Source: Piper betle (taxonomy: Eukaryota; Streptophyta; Magnoliopsida; Piperales; Piperaceae). Taken from it: a DNA stretch of 64,000 bases. The stretch spans positions 1 through 64,000 of the forward strand of contig JAURVB010006661.1 of the NCBI GenBank assembly GCA_033002965.1, in the 5' to 3' direction. Below the pieces are notes generated by a model. The model made no database searches, was not told the origin of the DNA, and was given only the letters and a program-made list of their open reading frames with translations. Every line of letters begins with the position of its first letter. The first letter of the stretch is position 1. Shown here in pieces: positions 34,201 through 45,984 of the stretch. A program made the translations under genes and the position numbers.

Positions 34201-36576
34201 TGAAAATCACCATCATCTTTCTGTGGGCTTCCGCTTTCAACAAAATATAACCTGTTTTCTACTTCTACAGGTGAATGTGTATATCTAACTGCCGTGGCTT
34301 CACAAAACAAAGACCGTGATCCATGGGTACCCTGAAAAATAATTGAAGGAGAAAATCATAGAAGGAAGTGAGAGGAAACTCAAACAAAATCAAACTAAAC
34401 CAATTTACAATTATCAAATGAAGCTTTAACCATGGTCATAGACTACTGCACACCTTATCCGCCTCATCTGAAAAAAATGTGGCTTCCACAACAGGACGCT
34501 TAGACCAAAGCTTTGTTTTGCGCCAAGCAGACACACAGTCTGTCACATGATCATAGAAAACAGCATTCCACACAATTTGCATCACCCAATCAAATATACA
34601 TTCACGAACAGCTGATATACCAGCCTGATAATTTTCCACACTCCCAATATTTTTTAAATTTGAAGAAGTGGTAGAAGCATCATCGATGTCAATGACTTTA
34701 TCTAAATCAGGATCAGTATTATGGTCAAAAGAAGCAGAAACTCCTCTCTCGATGTTGTTTTGTGGCTACATGAAAGGTTAATGAGCAATATTAGTTGTGA
34801 GGCATCAAAATATGGTCATCTGTTTTTTTAAAAAAAATCAATTAGCCTTATCTTTTACTGCAATTTAAGTAAGGTACTACCTTTTCACATGAGGCAGAAC
34901 ATGTCAGAACAGCCTGATATGCAGGCTCAGCTTTCCTCAATGCAAAAAACTCAGGAGCGATACTGCTAACAATCTCATCTAAAAACAAACGCCGAGCTGA
35001 TTTTATTACCCCTGAATGCAGTTGAATGCAAACATTTTTTGTGATTTGGTCAATGAAGCCAGAAGGAGAAGTTATCCCATCAAACTCAAAAATTGCATCC
35101 AAATTATCACTTTGCTTTCCATCCTTGTTCCAGTGGTCGTTGAACATAGAAGATAAAGTAAAAGGATCACACTTGCTATTGATATGATATATCTACACAA
35201 AACCAGAAAAAAATATAAGCATAATAAACGTTACGTGTCCTGAAATGCAAAATGCACTCCATACTTTAGGCATATCTAACTTATAGAACTACATAGAAAA
35301 CTAGCAAACAGTCAACTTTATCCGCACTTTACAAAAAGGTTGATTTTTCTCAGAAAAAAAGCTGCTCAAAACGCACCAACACTAACTTCCTTCTTAACTT
35401 TTATCACAATATTATCAATTTAATATGGGCAAATCACCAGTACAAACTTCTTACATAAGCCAAAATCTCATCATCATAGATTATATCTGATAAGTGCAGG
35501 ACACCAAAAAGGAAAAATAATTCAAAAATATCCAAAGCACCCGGGAGAGTAATTGAAAATCATTAGAGGCTTATTAAAAGAAAAAAAGGGTGACTATATA
35601 GATAAAGTAAATAGGCTTTCAAATGGTAAACCAATCCACTTCACTTCAAGAAGTCCATCAACCATAAAAACTAAGATCAAATTGCAAATCTAAACCAGAT
35701 GCACTTATTTTAAGAGGTCAATTCACAATAACTAGATGAACCTATAACTGGAAACCATACAATGCAACATTGAAAAAAAAAATCAAAACAGTACAGTACA
35801 AAAAATCCATACTGTGAAAGAGCCATGTACGTAGCCTTGGTTGTACCAGTAGCAAATTTGTGTCAGTGAATAAGGACCATGTTTTTCTCCATTCATATCT
35901 TCAAACAGCCAACAAGATTCCTCTGTATACTGCCAGATGATTAAACAAACCAAATGCATCAGCAGAAAACAATAGCACAAATTTTTTTTTAAAAAAAAGT
36001 AATGCTATTCTTTTAAAAAGTTACAGTAGATAAATCTGCTGATGTCTGATTGGCTTCTTCTGCAGTTCTTGACGCTTTTGATGCACAATCAGTGACACTA
36101 ACACCGACATCATGGTTTGGCACACAATTGGCATAAATAGAAGGAGAACGGTGAGAAAATTCTTCTTTGGACAAGTTCAATGATTTATCTGTAACACAAG
36201 AGAGCTTATGTACATTTCCGGCGGTGCCATTCTGAGTACCAGTGACGACCATGTGGCTAATGTATACAAACCCTGTAGCCACATGATCAGGAAATTGCCT
36301 AAAATAACTCAAAGGTACTGGATTTACAAGATTTCCATTAACAATGGGATAAACAGGAAGTTCTTCAGGCAAGAATCCACTGGATAAACCATCATATAGC
36401 TGTTCCTGAATGTAAGGCCCACACATCTGCCCACTTTCGTTCATGTACATCCATCCACTGACCGAAACAGTAGTCACATTCCCAGACTGATTTCTTTCAT
36501 CAAATGAAGTTACACTGTCATAATGCGACTGGACCATATTACCATTAGTGCTCATCGAATGGCAGGTTGTATCCAT
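31007..36576 (-). CDS. ATXR7: ATXR7/SDG25-type histone-lysine N-methyltransferase (SET domain)
   Basis: Thirteen coding exons can be placed: 36,576-36,025; 35,929-35,813; 35,192-34,881; 34,765-34,454; 34,331-34,042; 33,942-33,523; 33,410-32,601; 32,491-32,064; 31,987-31,865; 31,790-31,710; 31,630-31,577; 31,493-31,342; 31,028-31,007. The product is about 1,220 residues, compared with about 1,420 for Arabidopsis ATXR7. The first exon has a GYF-like block ([20 protein letters not shown]); the second repeats the theme ([17 protein letters not shown]). Exon 8 has the pre-SET marker GWEWHKWS. The SET core spans the next exons: [27 protein letters not shown] (cofactor site), EEITYNYKF, then the post-SET CNCGSKRCRGSLN-stop completed by the tiny last exon. 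ATXR7 methylates histone H3 Lys4 in the nucleus and activates FLC in Arabidopsis. The fifth exon (34,331-34,042) needs one extra base near 34,156 to read on, and the exon 6-7 junction is also out of phase by one. These could be assembly errors or real lesions. Confidence 0.9.
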
Positions 36577-37557
36577 TGTAGCATGATATGTCTCTTATCC
36601 AATAATCAGATTAAAAACAAGAAAAATTGACCACCTCCAAAAGTCTAAGCACCAACAAGAAGACAATAAATAAGCTCATCAGAAGTGTTAGCCATCAAGG
36701 AAACAATCCTCCAACCAAAATTAACAATCACAACAAAACCATGATCAACAAAGCACCCCAATTTTCAAAATCAATTCTACTACATAAAATTCACAACTGA
36801 TCACACTTAACTAACCATTGAAAAGATCATTCCCTGAAAGGAAGGGCGGGGGGGGGGGGAATTACACCATTTCTTTAGAAAAAAAAAGAAACTAAACTGA
36901 ACTCAATATCCTATTATAATCACAAAAAAATTCATATTTTCTGAGCAAAACATGTACTTTTCAAAGAAAGCATAGATTAAAACACAAGAAACAAAATTTC
37001 CAACAATTTAATCAACACTGATTCCTGCTTCAATCAAACTGTCGACTTGCTTATTAAGACAAAGAAGGCTACAAATATTTCCTACGGACCTAATTGCGAC
37101 ATGATCAAGCCACTGTATCAAATTTGGCATCACTTACCCACAAACAAATCAATACATACTTCAAGTTAAAAAAACATGAACCTTACATAAAAAGAAAATA
37201 AAATTCCACATATTACCACACAAAAAAAAAAATTCTACCAATTCATCAACACTTCTATCAAATTGTCGACTTGTTTCCAGAAAGGCACATGCAAACACAC
37301 CGCCAAATATTTCTTATGGAACTAATTGCGACATGATCACGCCACAGCACCGAACTCAGCATCATATAACCACAAACAAACACAAAATTTCAAGATCAAA
37401 ACATGAACCTCACATTTTCTTTTCAAAAAAGAAAAACACCACACAGATTCATGCAAAAGAAACAAAATTTCCACCAATTCACCACCCAACACCTGCCAAT
37501 TCTCGATTCAAAACCGCAATCCACAAAATAGAACCCCACAAATTCGAGAAACAATAC

Positions 37558-37760
37558 CTTCCAACAACAAGACGAAGAAAGAACTGCGAATCGCCGTGAC
37601 GAAGCAGATGTAGTGTAGCGAACCGACCCGGACGTTGCCGGAGGGCAAAGGGATTCGGCCGCCGGCGGCGTAGAGGGGCCGAAGGATAGGGTTCGGGGCC
37701 TTAGGGCAGAGAGAACGGGGATCGATTGATCAACGGCCCTCCCGCTGTCCGTTTTGCCCA
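37558..37760 (-). other. Probable 5' non-coding exon and promoter edge of the ATXR7-like gene
   Basis: A GC-richer segment ends in a good donor (TTGGAAG with GTATTG following, exon end at 37,558). The next exon begins just before the ATG at 36,576, after an AG within GGATAAG. A short upstream frame (ATGCTACAATGG...) overlaps the start out of frame. The 5' boundary is a guess. Confidence 0.55.
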
Positions 37761-37914
37761 ATTATATGTTCGCCCCATTTAGCTTTTTTCCTTTTTATTT
37801 CAAATTAATTAACTTGATGAGGTATGATTAAAGCTGGGCCACATGAGTGTTTAGCTTGATGATTTAACTCGACTTAGATTAATCCAACCATAATTAAATA
37901 ATTAATTAAGTCTA

Positions 37915-39690
37915 AATTGTTACATATCTTGTTTATTATTCATGTTTAGGGAAACGCCTGCGTTATAACTTATATGAGTTATACATTAAATTTTAACTTT
38001 TTTTAGTGGGTTTTATAAAATAATATATATATATATATATATTAAAAGTAGGGGCATAGATAAGAGATTAATAAAATTTTGTGTTTTTTTAATTTCATTA
38101 TTACCTATTTTTAAATTTTCAAAATATGCACAAATTAATTAGTATTTTAAAATTAATATTTATTAGAATTACTTTTATAATTAAAATTAAATGATTATAA
38201 ACGTTAGATTATGTTGAAATTGTATAACATTATTATTTATTGTTTTATTTATTTAATTAATTATTTAATTATGGGACACACTAATTTGCTTAAAAGGTGT
38301 AATTCGTTTAAGTTATGTTAGATATAGCTAATGTATATAAGACTCTTGTGTTTATTGCTGATAACTTATTTAGGTCCTATATAATTTTAGAAAGCTGTGC
38401 TTATTTGTGTGGATTAAAATACTTTAATATAAGAGATGAAATTGAAAGTGGCGGAGTCATCAAAAAGTTAAGATTGAATATAGTATATATTATTGAAGCT
38501 AATGATATTTTCTACAGTTCAAATTGACAATTTTAGTAATTTCCTAGTAGTTATAGCCTTGTAAGAAGTAGTTAGAGTTTAAAACTTTATATATTATATA
38601 TCATAGAAATAATTAACTCAAATTACAAAGATTATCAATTACCTCTTTAAAAATATCATTAACCTTGCTAATCGCTTATGACAGCTAAGCAACTTAAGCT
38701 CTTTGATTCAATTGTAAATGCATTTATAGGTATAAACTTTATCCTTTTTTTAAAGAATTCTTCTTTTAACATCATACACGTAGTTGATCTTTGATCTCTA
38801 TAATTGTAATTGTTAACATATGCATATGATTCATTCACACTCTCTCTACAATAAAGATTTTCTTCCCCCAACTCCTTTTCAACGTGGACATGGAGGAACT
38901 TATTGAGCTTTATGGTGATTAAAGTTCTAAAATATATGCCCGTAAGAAAAAATAAAATAATACTTCAAATAACATTTTTGTCTAATAAGTTTTTAGAAGA
39001 AATATAAATCTTAATTAGACCAAATATGGATCACAAAAGCAGTTTTAAGATACTTTGATTTACAAGCTAATTTTTCATGTATTTTGTTTTCAATTATTCT
39101 ATGTTATCATTTTATTATATTATAACATAGCAAACTTTATCCATCGTTTGTCGTTCGTATGCCTTTAATTACCACACACACATAATTATTTGCCACGTCT
39201 CTTATAACTTTATAATTTTATTATTTTTATTAAAAAAAACAATATATGTCTTATTATTTTTATTTTAACTTTTTTATTATGAAAGTTTTTGTGTCTCTTA
39301 TTATATTTATAATTTTATCTTTTTGCCCCTTCTGTCTCCAAAGTTTTCAGTGAGAGAGGGGAGGCTTACTACTAGTGTGATTTTAACCAAACTAATAAAA
39401 TAAAGGGCTTTTACCTCAAATGAAATTATACAAGGTGTAAAATACTACTAAAAATAAATAAAAACCTTTAATTTAGTTGATATAAATAAATATAAGAATT
39501 TTAGATCAAGCAAAATTATATACCTAATTAGAATTGTAAATTTTCAAATCAAATATAAAAATACTTTAACTTGGGTAAAATACAAAAAGTAAAAAATGTA
39601 TTTTTAAATTAAATTCAAAAACATAAATTAAAATTAAATATAGTTATTATAAACTTAGTCTATGAATGTAGCGTGTGGGTAAATTTAGTC
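37915..39690. repeat. Repeat R, copy 1 (longest)
   Basis: AT-rich repeat shared with R2 (48,369-49,007), R3 (53,375-54,615) and R4 (58,068-59,080). R4 covers the left half (from TTGTTACAT...TTGTTTATTATTCATG), R3 and R2 the right half. Near 38,850-38,922 it carries a frame ending NVDMEELIELYGD-stop that R3 keeps. The right end reads TAGCGTGTGGGTAAATTTAG here and TAGCGTGCGGG...ATATCTAGT in R3, which resembles a Helitron 3' end. The identity of the repeat is unknown. Confidence 0.8.
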
Positions 39691-39976
39691 TGTGAATGTA
39701 CCTGCCCCAAACTTTCATCTAGGTCGTTTGATTATCAGAACAGTCCAGATCTATTGATTTTATTTTTAAAAAAACTAAAATTTGATCTGGGCTGTTTGAT
39801 TAAAAGGATGACCCAGATCTAATCTTCGGGCAATGACGTTGGCGGCCATTTCTGGCCGTGCACCCCCCCCCCACCCAATCGATTGCAGCCGCCCCCTCCC
39901 TTGCCTAGCCGGCCACGGACACCCCCCTCTCCCAACCCTAGTTGCGGACACCCCCCTCCCCCAACCTCCCGCGGCC

Positions 39977-40330
39977 GGTTAACCACTTTTGAAGAAATGA
40001 CTTAGCCCAATACATTGCACTTTGAGCTAGCTCATTACAAATAGTATCAGAGCAACCTAGTTCCGTGTTAGATGATGAGTTGGACTAGGGACACTAGCTA
40101 GGCTACCGATTGTGGGCTAGGGCTAGCAACGGGTCAAGTGTAAGAATTTTGGGGATGAAATTTCTTAAGGTGGGTGGATTGTGAGATCTCTCAATTTAGT
40201 CCCACATCTAATACTTATTGGGATAAGATCATGTTTATAAGTGAGAATGGACTTTAAATCTTTAACTTAGTTAACTACTTTTGAAAAAATAACTTAGTCA
40301 TTATGTTGTACTTTGGGTCGGGTCGTTATA
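39977..40330 (+). mobile_element. TRIM (miniature LTR retrotransposon), 5' LTR truncated
   Basis: The last 62 bases of a 5' LTR (39,977-40,039, ending CTCATTACA) are followed by a primer binding site TAGTATCAGAGC (40,042-40,053), which matches initiator tRNA-Met except one base. About 120 bases later a purine-rich AAGGTGGGTGGA precedes the 3' LTR TGTGAGATCTCTCAA...GTTATA (40,180-40,330). The two LTR ends align (TTAACCACTTTTGAAGAAATG with TTAACTACTTTTGAAAAAAT). It is non-coding. Upstream the 5' LTR is cut and joined to C-rich DNA. Confidence 0.8.
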
Positions 40331-40905
40331 CGGGAGAAGTGGCGGCCACGGCAGAACAGTAGGGTTGAGGGGGAGGTGGTGGCCATGTTCGTGGTGGGGG
40401 AGGGGGGTGGTTGGGTAGAGAAGGGAGGGATTTAGAGGGAGGTGGTGGGCGCTGCGGGATGGAGGGTCAAGGGGGAGCGGGGAGGGATGGCGTGTGCGGC
40501 TGGGCAGGGGGGCATTGGCGGGGAAATTAAATCCCTAATAAGACACCCGGGATGGCTGTGCTTGAGACGTCGGTGAAACCCCAGCCTTGAGATGCCGCCG
40601 GACATTGTTGTTGGCGAAGCCACAGCCTCGAGACACAATGACCCACATTGAAAAGATGGCACATTTCACCAGTGACAACCTCAAGCATGGCTAGAGGCTG
40701 TTAGTGGATGGTCACAAGCATGGCCTCAAGCTAGATCTCACCTCCCCGCTGGTGTCCATCTCCCCCACCACCTCCAACTCGAGCTCCTCTGACTCCAACC
40801 CCCACCGTTGCCCCACCCATGCTTGCTCCCTTGTCTCTTTCACCACTAGTGTGATGTTTTCCAGAAAGATTGTAAGTGTTTTTTACTTCTACTCTGTCTC
40901 CCTTG
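40331..40905. other. GC-rich stretch with an exon-like frame
   Basis: A plus-strand frame at 40,704-40,872 (KHGLKLDLTSPLVSISPTTS ... SLVSFTTSVMFSRKI) ends at a good donor (AAGATT with GTAAGTG). Codon usage looks like real coding sequence, so this may be a captured exon. I do not recognise the parent gene, and no partner exon is visible. Confidence 0.4.
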
Positions 40906-40909
40906 TTTA

Positions 40910-41500
40910 ATTTTATTTGAGTGAACTCGATTATTTTATTTTTTATGGTATTTTACTATATTTTTTAATATTTTTCAAGATGTATTCGTAATATTAACTC
41001 GAGTTGGGAGCGAGTTAAGTTTTTATTACGAAACTACTCCCGCACCTAAACCCATTTCTTTTCCCCCGACCTTCTCCCTTGTTTCTTTCCTTACCGACTG
41101 ATCGCACCCCTACACCCCCCTCCCCCTCCCCCTCCCCTCTGTTTTGCCACACCAACCCAACTTTGGCGACCTCCCCGCCGGCCGCTCGTTGCCAGCCAAT
41201 GACACCGCCGGCCAGTGCTGTTGTCACCTCACCACCACCTCCCTTCCTTCCCCCTCTCCCTACCCTTTTCTTTCCGTTTTCCTTCCCAGTCACCCATTGC
41301 CACCCACCTTGCATGCATCACCGCCAGCCACCAACTTGGGCGACAACCTCTGGCAACCAACCCTAGCCTCTTCCCCAAGCCTGGATGGCAACCCCTAGGT
41401 AACCCAAGGCCGTTGCTTGCATGTGGTGCCACAAAACATAGGGGGGGTGCGATTGGCACGGCAAAACGAGGGGGGATTTTTTGCAGCCGTTGGATTGTAT
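40910..41500 (+). repeat. Inverted repeat X, left arm
   Basis: It is homologous, in inverted orientation, to about 45,985-46,525. Shared marks are TATTTTATTTTTTATGGTAT, AACTCGAGTT, CACCTAAACCCATT, TCTCCCTTGTTTCTTTCC and CACCTTGCATGCATC. The layout (AT-rich arm, CTCGAGT motif, GC-rich core) resembles the hAT MITEs at 8.1 and 21.0 kb, so it may belong to a related non-autonomous family. Confidence 0.75.
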
Positions 41501-41579
41501 CCAACAGCAGGAGAAAAACTGCAGCATAGCCATCTTGGTTGTGCTTCTCCTAGCCGTTGGAAAAAATCCAATGGCTGCA

Positions 41580-42060
41580 AATTAAGATGAGGGTCTTGTG
41601 CTCCCCCACAAGCTCAAACAAGTTGTCTCCTGCCCTGCCCTCCTCTACGCCGGCATCCTCGTCGACCCCTCCGACTTCAGCCTCGAGCACGACATTGGTC
41701 CGGACCACTCCTTCCCCCTCCCCGCATGGTTGCCACCGCCCCGGTCATGCCCACTCCAGCTCAAACTTGTCAGCGACATGAGAGTTCTTTCTCAATGGCA
41801 ACGTTTGTCTGTCGGGCCAGATCGGGAAGCTAGCGCAGGCGGCTGTGGCCCAGGGCGTGGCATCACCGACGATGGGGTCGACATGAACAGAGCAGTCCCT
41901 TGTTCGAACAGGGGCTCCTTTCTTGTGTGTGAGGTGGCGCCGAATTGTGAGATTGACCAAATTGGGTGCTTTCTACTCCTCCATTGTGCTGTAGTGCAAA
42001 ACAATAGCTTCCTTTAACTTATGCAGCTTTCGTGTTTTTTTAGGAATTGGGTATAATGGA
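41580..42060 (+). pseudogene. Possible captured coding fragment, parent not recognised
   Basis: Open frame 41,598-42,017 begins with CPALLYAGILVDPSDFSLEH and PDHSFPLPAWLPPP, which reads like real protein, then turns into unstructured sequence. No start context, promoter or downstream exon supports a functional gene. It sits between the two arms of inverted repeat X. Confidence 0.35.
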
Positions 42061-43160
42061 TTCCCGAGAGGTTGTTCTGATGACAAGCTTCAATGGACAA
42101 AGGTTAGTTTGAAAAAATCATTGCCTCTTATTTTTCCTTTGTTGCTTGATTGTTACTCATAAGCTTTTCAACTGTTAAGCTCAGAAATCTGAAAATGACA
42201 ATCCATTACAGATGAAATATCCGTAAGTCCTACTTTTTCATCTCAAATATTGCTTGTGGTATTTTCTTATTCATGTTGTTATTTCCATTATGAAGCCACA
42301 TTATTTCTTATATTCATTGAGTTGTGTTTATGATAACGTTAACTTCAGCACGAAAAACATACATGCATAGAAGAGTTTCTTTACATCAGAAGATTATAAC
42401 TATCACCAATGAAAACTGTGTTGTAAATGCTTGTGAGTCAGACCATTGTTGATTCAATTTTAAATGTGTTGTCTATGTGACATGAAAGCTTGTCGTCAAA
42501 CTACCAGCTTATGTTTTTTAATGAACTAAATTGTTGTAAATCTTTAGCTCAAAATTGACAGAGCACTCAAGAAATGCTTGAGGGATGGTGGTTTGAATCC
42601 ATCAAGATCCTACTTGGTTAATATTTGATGAAAATTTGAGATGCTGTAATTATATAAATAGACAAAAAAAGTACGAATTAGCATGATTGTGTACCAAGTG
42701 ACATAGATATGATATTAAAAATAATATAAATAGACAAAAAATTATCGTTGTTATTCGATAGCATTATAGAAGATTACAATCTACAAAATGCATGAAAGAT
42801 ACAATTGATAATATTCTCCATCATCTACAACCATATATTATAATATCCTAAAAATCTTATTAAATAAAATCATTGTTAAAATTGTTATGAACATTTTTAC
42901 ATGTTGTAAAATAATGATCTCTCTTATTACAAAAACCACATCTTTTTTTTGTTTGAGCTTAAGCAACTTCGTATCATGCCTTCAATCTTTGACTTTTCTT
43001 AAAAGGACATTTAGTATGCAATTGAGAGGGGTGATGTACTATTATTTGGGGAATATACTCCATTGAAGTCCTAACTTGCCCTCAATAGACTCTTTGTTTA
43101 TTTGTACTCTAAATGAAGATGAACTCCCAATCGCATCAAGCTTTCCAACCAATTTTATAA
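42060..43160. other. AT-rich interior of the X-flanked region
   Basis: No coding motif identified before the FRS relic; possibly the decayed 3' part of the FRS/MULE gene on the minus strand. Confidence 0.35.
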
Positions 43161-43560
43161 AAAGTGGGAATGCAAAATGATATTGCTCATCTAAACTTGT
43201 TCCCAAATCTTGTAATTGGATAGTCATATTCCAAACTCTTTATATTTGCAATGGAGTAAGTGGACATGTAGAGGAAAAATGATGTTGGTATCCTCACTCT
43301 AGCTTGAATAATAATATCTAGCTTTAATTATCCAACGATATAATACATATTGACTTGGAATTTTGTAGAGTTGTTTCTTATGAAAAATTTTCAAAATATG
43401 CATGCACAAAATTCTTTCATTTCAAATTTGTTGCAACTACATGTAGCATTCATTTCTCCACAAGCTTGGTAGGCAACAACATGTTTTTTATCTTCGTCAT
43501 CATGTGAAAAAACTTCATATTTTGTTATGGAACCCACCTCCCCGATTTTCTTGTAAATTC
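43160..43560 (-). pseudogene. FAR1/FRS (MULE-derived) SWIM-domain relic
   Basis: The minus strand from about 43,540 to 43,393 reads ITKYEVFSHDDEDKKHVVAY, then QACGEMNATCSCNKFEMKEF and CACIF, followed by a stop. That is the SWIM-type zinc finger of FAR1-RELATED SEQUENCE proteins and MULE transposases (CxC, then CxH), but the final His is Cys. Downstream pieces such as NNSTKFQVNMYYIVG recall the usual continuation, with stops. The upstream transposase core was not identified. FRS proteins are domesticated MULE transposases acting in light signalling; this one is dead. Confidence 0.65.
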
Positions 43561-45051
43561 AACCTTGGCTTGTTTTATTGGCGAACAATTTTTGTAGTGA
43601 CATGACAAGGTGAATTTTATGAAATGCATCTCTTATAAGTTTTTGTAGGTTTCATCTGGAAATAAGCTTGAGCATTAGAGGTTCAACACTACACTCAAGT
43701 AAGTTCACAAGAGCTTTGCAAGAGTTTTAACTTTTTTGTTCAATGAAGAACAACAACAAAACATTTTCCATCTAGTGATTTTCCACATATGTTGGTTAAT
43801 CATTAACAAATCTATAACCCATACAGATAAGCTAACGGGATTGCTGAAGGCATGCTTAGATGTGTTCAACATGGGAACAGGGTGAGCGTTCAGTCTCTTC
43901 GAAACTTGTCATCAGTTACATCAAGCTTGCTCATTTTTTCTCTTCACAACATAGCGACTGCTCCTTGCTAATTCTCACCATCTTCAGCACTCTTGAAATT
44001 ACTTTTGCGTTAATGAGTCCAAACAAGAGTTCCGCTTCTTCCATCAATGCTGCCCAAGACTTCTCTTTCCACTTTTTTTTCTTTCTATGAGGCTCTTTCA
44101 ATCTCATATCCTTCTACAATCTCAGACATGAAAGGAGTTAAAGTGTAATTTACAGCATTCAAGTGACATAAATAAATTCAGGCAAAATATGTGAAGTTTG
44201 TGGTTTAATTATTGCGCTGAGATAGAGTGAGTCATTTTACATAAATGGTAAAAAAAGGAACCATTTTGGCAACCTGATTAGCACCCAACAATTTTAAAAT
44301 CGATGAAACTTTTTGAATAAAAAATCAAATAAAAAAAAGACATCAAACAAGTTTATAGTTTCCCTGCAAAACTCAATCATCTTATGTTTACCTTATCAAG
44401 GGATGCCTGAACAAGCTGAAGAGTGCTTGCAACCTAATTTGTTCCCAAACAGTTAAGAACACCAACAGAATTAGCATTCCAAGAAGCTGCATTAGGAAAA
44501 TCCGCCACCAGAATTATGAGAAAACTCATCCATTTTTGCAACAATAAGTCGAAAAGATAGAGGCCAAAGAAATGCATGGAAATAGGAAATTCATATGACC
44601 TCAAACCAAACAAAAGCTAGAATCCAGTTTTAAGACTGACTTTGTCGCCATGGAGATGCTCAAAGTTCAAACATGAAATGTTTGCTCGATGGAGCAGCAT
44701 GCTACCTTCACACTTAGTATTTAGTAATGACATGAATTGAGCACTAAAAAACTAACAATTTAAGCAAGTCCAACCATCATCTCTGATAAAGTTGCTTTCT
44801 TACAATAGGCAATGTCACTTTGAAACAATGCCACTTCTTGATCTACCAAACATGAAACTAGGCTTTATCTTTTTCAACTTAGCATGAATCAATTAAAAAA
44901 ATAGTCATCAGTTTACAACTGAAGACTAAAATATCGCCTTTTAAGAATCAGATAGAGAACAGACAACAAACATTGACATGATTCATAGAGTTGAATTGTA
45001 TCGGCAACTTTTTCCTTGGTAATCTACACAGTGAAATTGAATAATTTGTAC
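43560..45051. other. Decayed sequence between FRS relic and 45 kb exon
   Basis: Only scraps of possible coding text on the minus strand, such as VASTLQLVQASLDK at about 44,400-44,440 bounded by AG and GT, and KKKKWKEKSWAALMEEAELL near 44,030-44,090. They could be exons of the same broken gene as 45,052-45,211. Confidence 0.35.
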
Positions 45052-45211
45052 CTGCTTCAAGCAATGCATGAGTAATAACCATGTCAAATGCCACCATATG
45101 CTCACAATACTTATCATGTAGAGCCCCAAATCCACCATGTAAATGATGTTCCTCGCTTACTGATTCTTCCAAATCCCTGGAACTCGAATCATAGTGAGGC
45201 CCACCATGTAC
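45052..45211 (-). pseudogene. Exon-like segment, gene not recognised
   Basis: A 160-base open segment bounded by CCTCAG and GAAGCAG/GTACAA. It encodes VHGGPHYDSSSRDLEESVSE and continues to DKYCEHMVAFDMVITHALLE. A GC-rich open segment upstream, ending at a donor at 45,530 (FDLPNPPHMPPFDFKQTKG), lies in the right place to precede it, but the phases do not join. I do not know the family. Context suggests a captured or broken gene. Confidence 0.4.
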
Positions 45212-45770
45212 CTGAGGTACCAGACTTCAACACACAAAATAGGATCGACTAACTTATAAAATAAAACAAATAAACAAAAGAAACACACAATCATTAGGGG
45301 AAAAAAGCAACCATGAATGCAAAAAGCATCAATCATTTAACAAGTTTATGTACAAAAAACAGAATCTGATTTATGTAAAAAACAATACCACCACCCTCTC
45401 GCTAGCTAGAGATTGAACAAAATTACCAAACAAGCTCATACTAGGTGAAACACACAATCAATAAGAAAAAAAATTAATGCATCAATGAAAAGGAAAGAAG
45501 AAATTGGCGCTATTACCTACACAAGGTACCTCCTTTGGTCTGCTTAAAATCAAAAGGAGGCATGTGAGGTGGATTGGGCAAATCAAAGCTCTCCAAAATC
45601 TTCGCTTTCGCCCGTCCGCTCTCCTCCTTCTCCTTCCTTCTGACTAAAAACCCAAACCCGCTGAACCCCCCTGGACGACAAAGAAGCCACGGCATCCTCA
45701 GTCAGAGCACTAGGCTTGGCCTCAGCCGCTGGTACACCGGCAAGCATAGTTGGGGTCCCGGGAGAAACAG

Positions 45771-45857
45771 AGCCATCTTGGTTGTTTGGGCGGGATTTAT
45801 TTCCCATTCTTTGGATAGAATCCAACGGCGGGGAAAAAAGTGACAACCAAGATGGCT
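45771..45857. mobile_element. 87-bp foldback element with perfect 15-bp inverted ends
   Basis: AGCCATCTTGGTTGT (45,771-45,785) and ACAACCAAGATGGCT (45,843-45,857) are exact inverted repeats. The end sequence recurs singly near 41,534-41,548. The interior has ATAGAATCCAACGGCGG, also seen near 45,940-45,956. It probably represents the termini of a small MITE family scattered over 41-46 kb. Confidence 0.65.
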
Positions 45858-45984
45858 GTGCACATACACCCTTTTCCAAATATATATATATATATAGGAA
45901 AAAGTGACAACTATATGGGCTGCAGTTTTTTCAGCTGTTGGATTCTATCCAACGGCTGGAAATAAAATCCCTATATTAAGCTTG

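Noticed and set aside
37915..39690. Repeat R as an LTR
   Set aside because: No TG...CA borders, PBS or PPT near any copy; copies begin and end at different internal points.
41015..41580. Several overlapping frames in the X left arm
   Set aside because: Repeat DNA with GC-rich composition; frames are not kept in the right arm.
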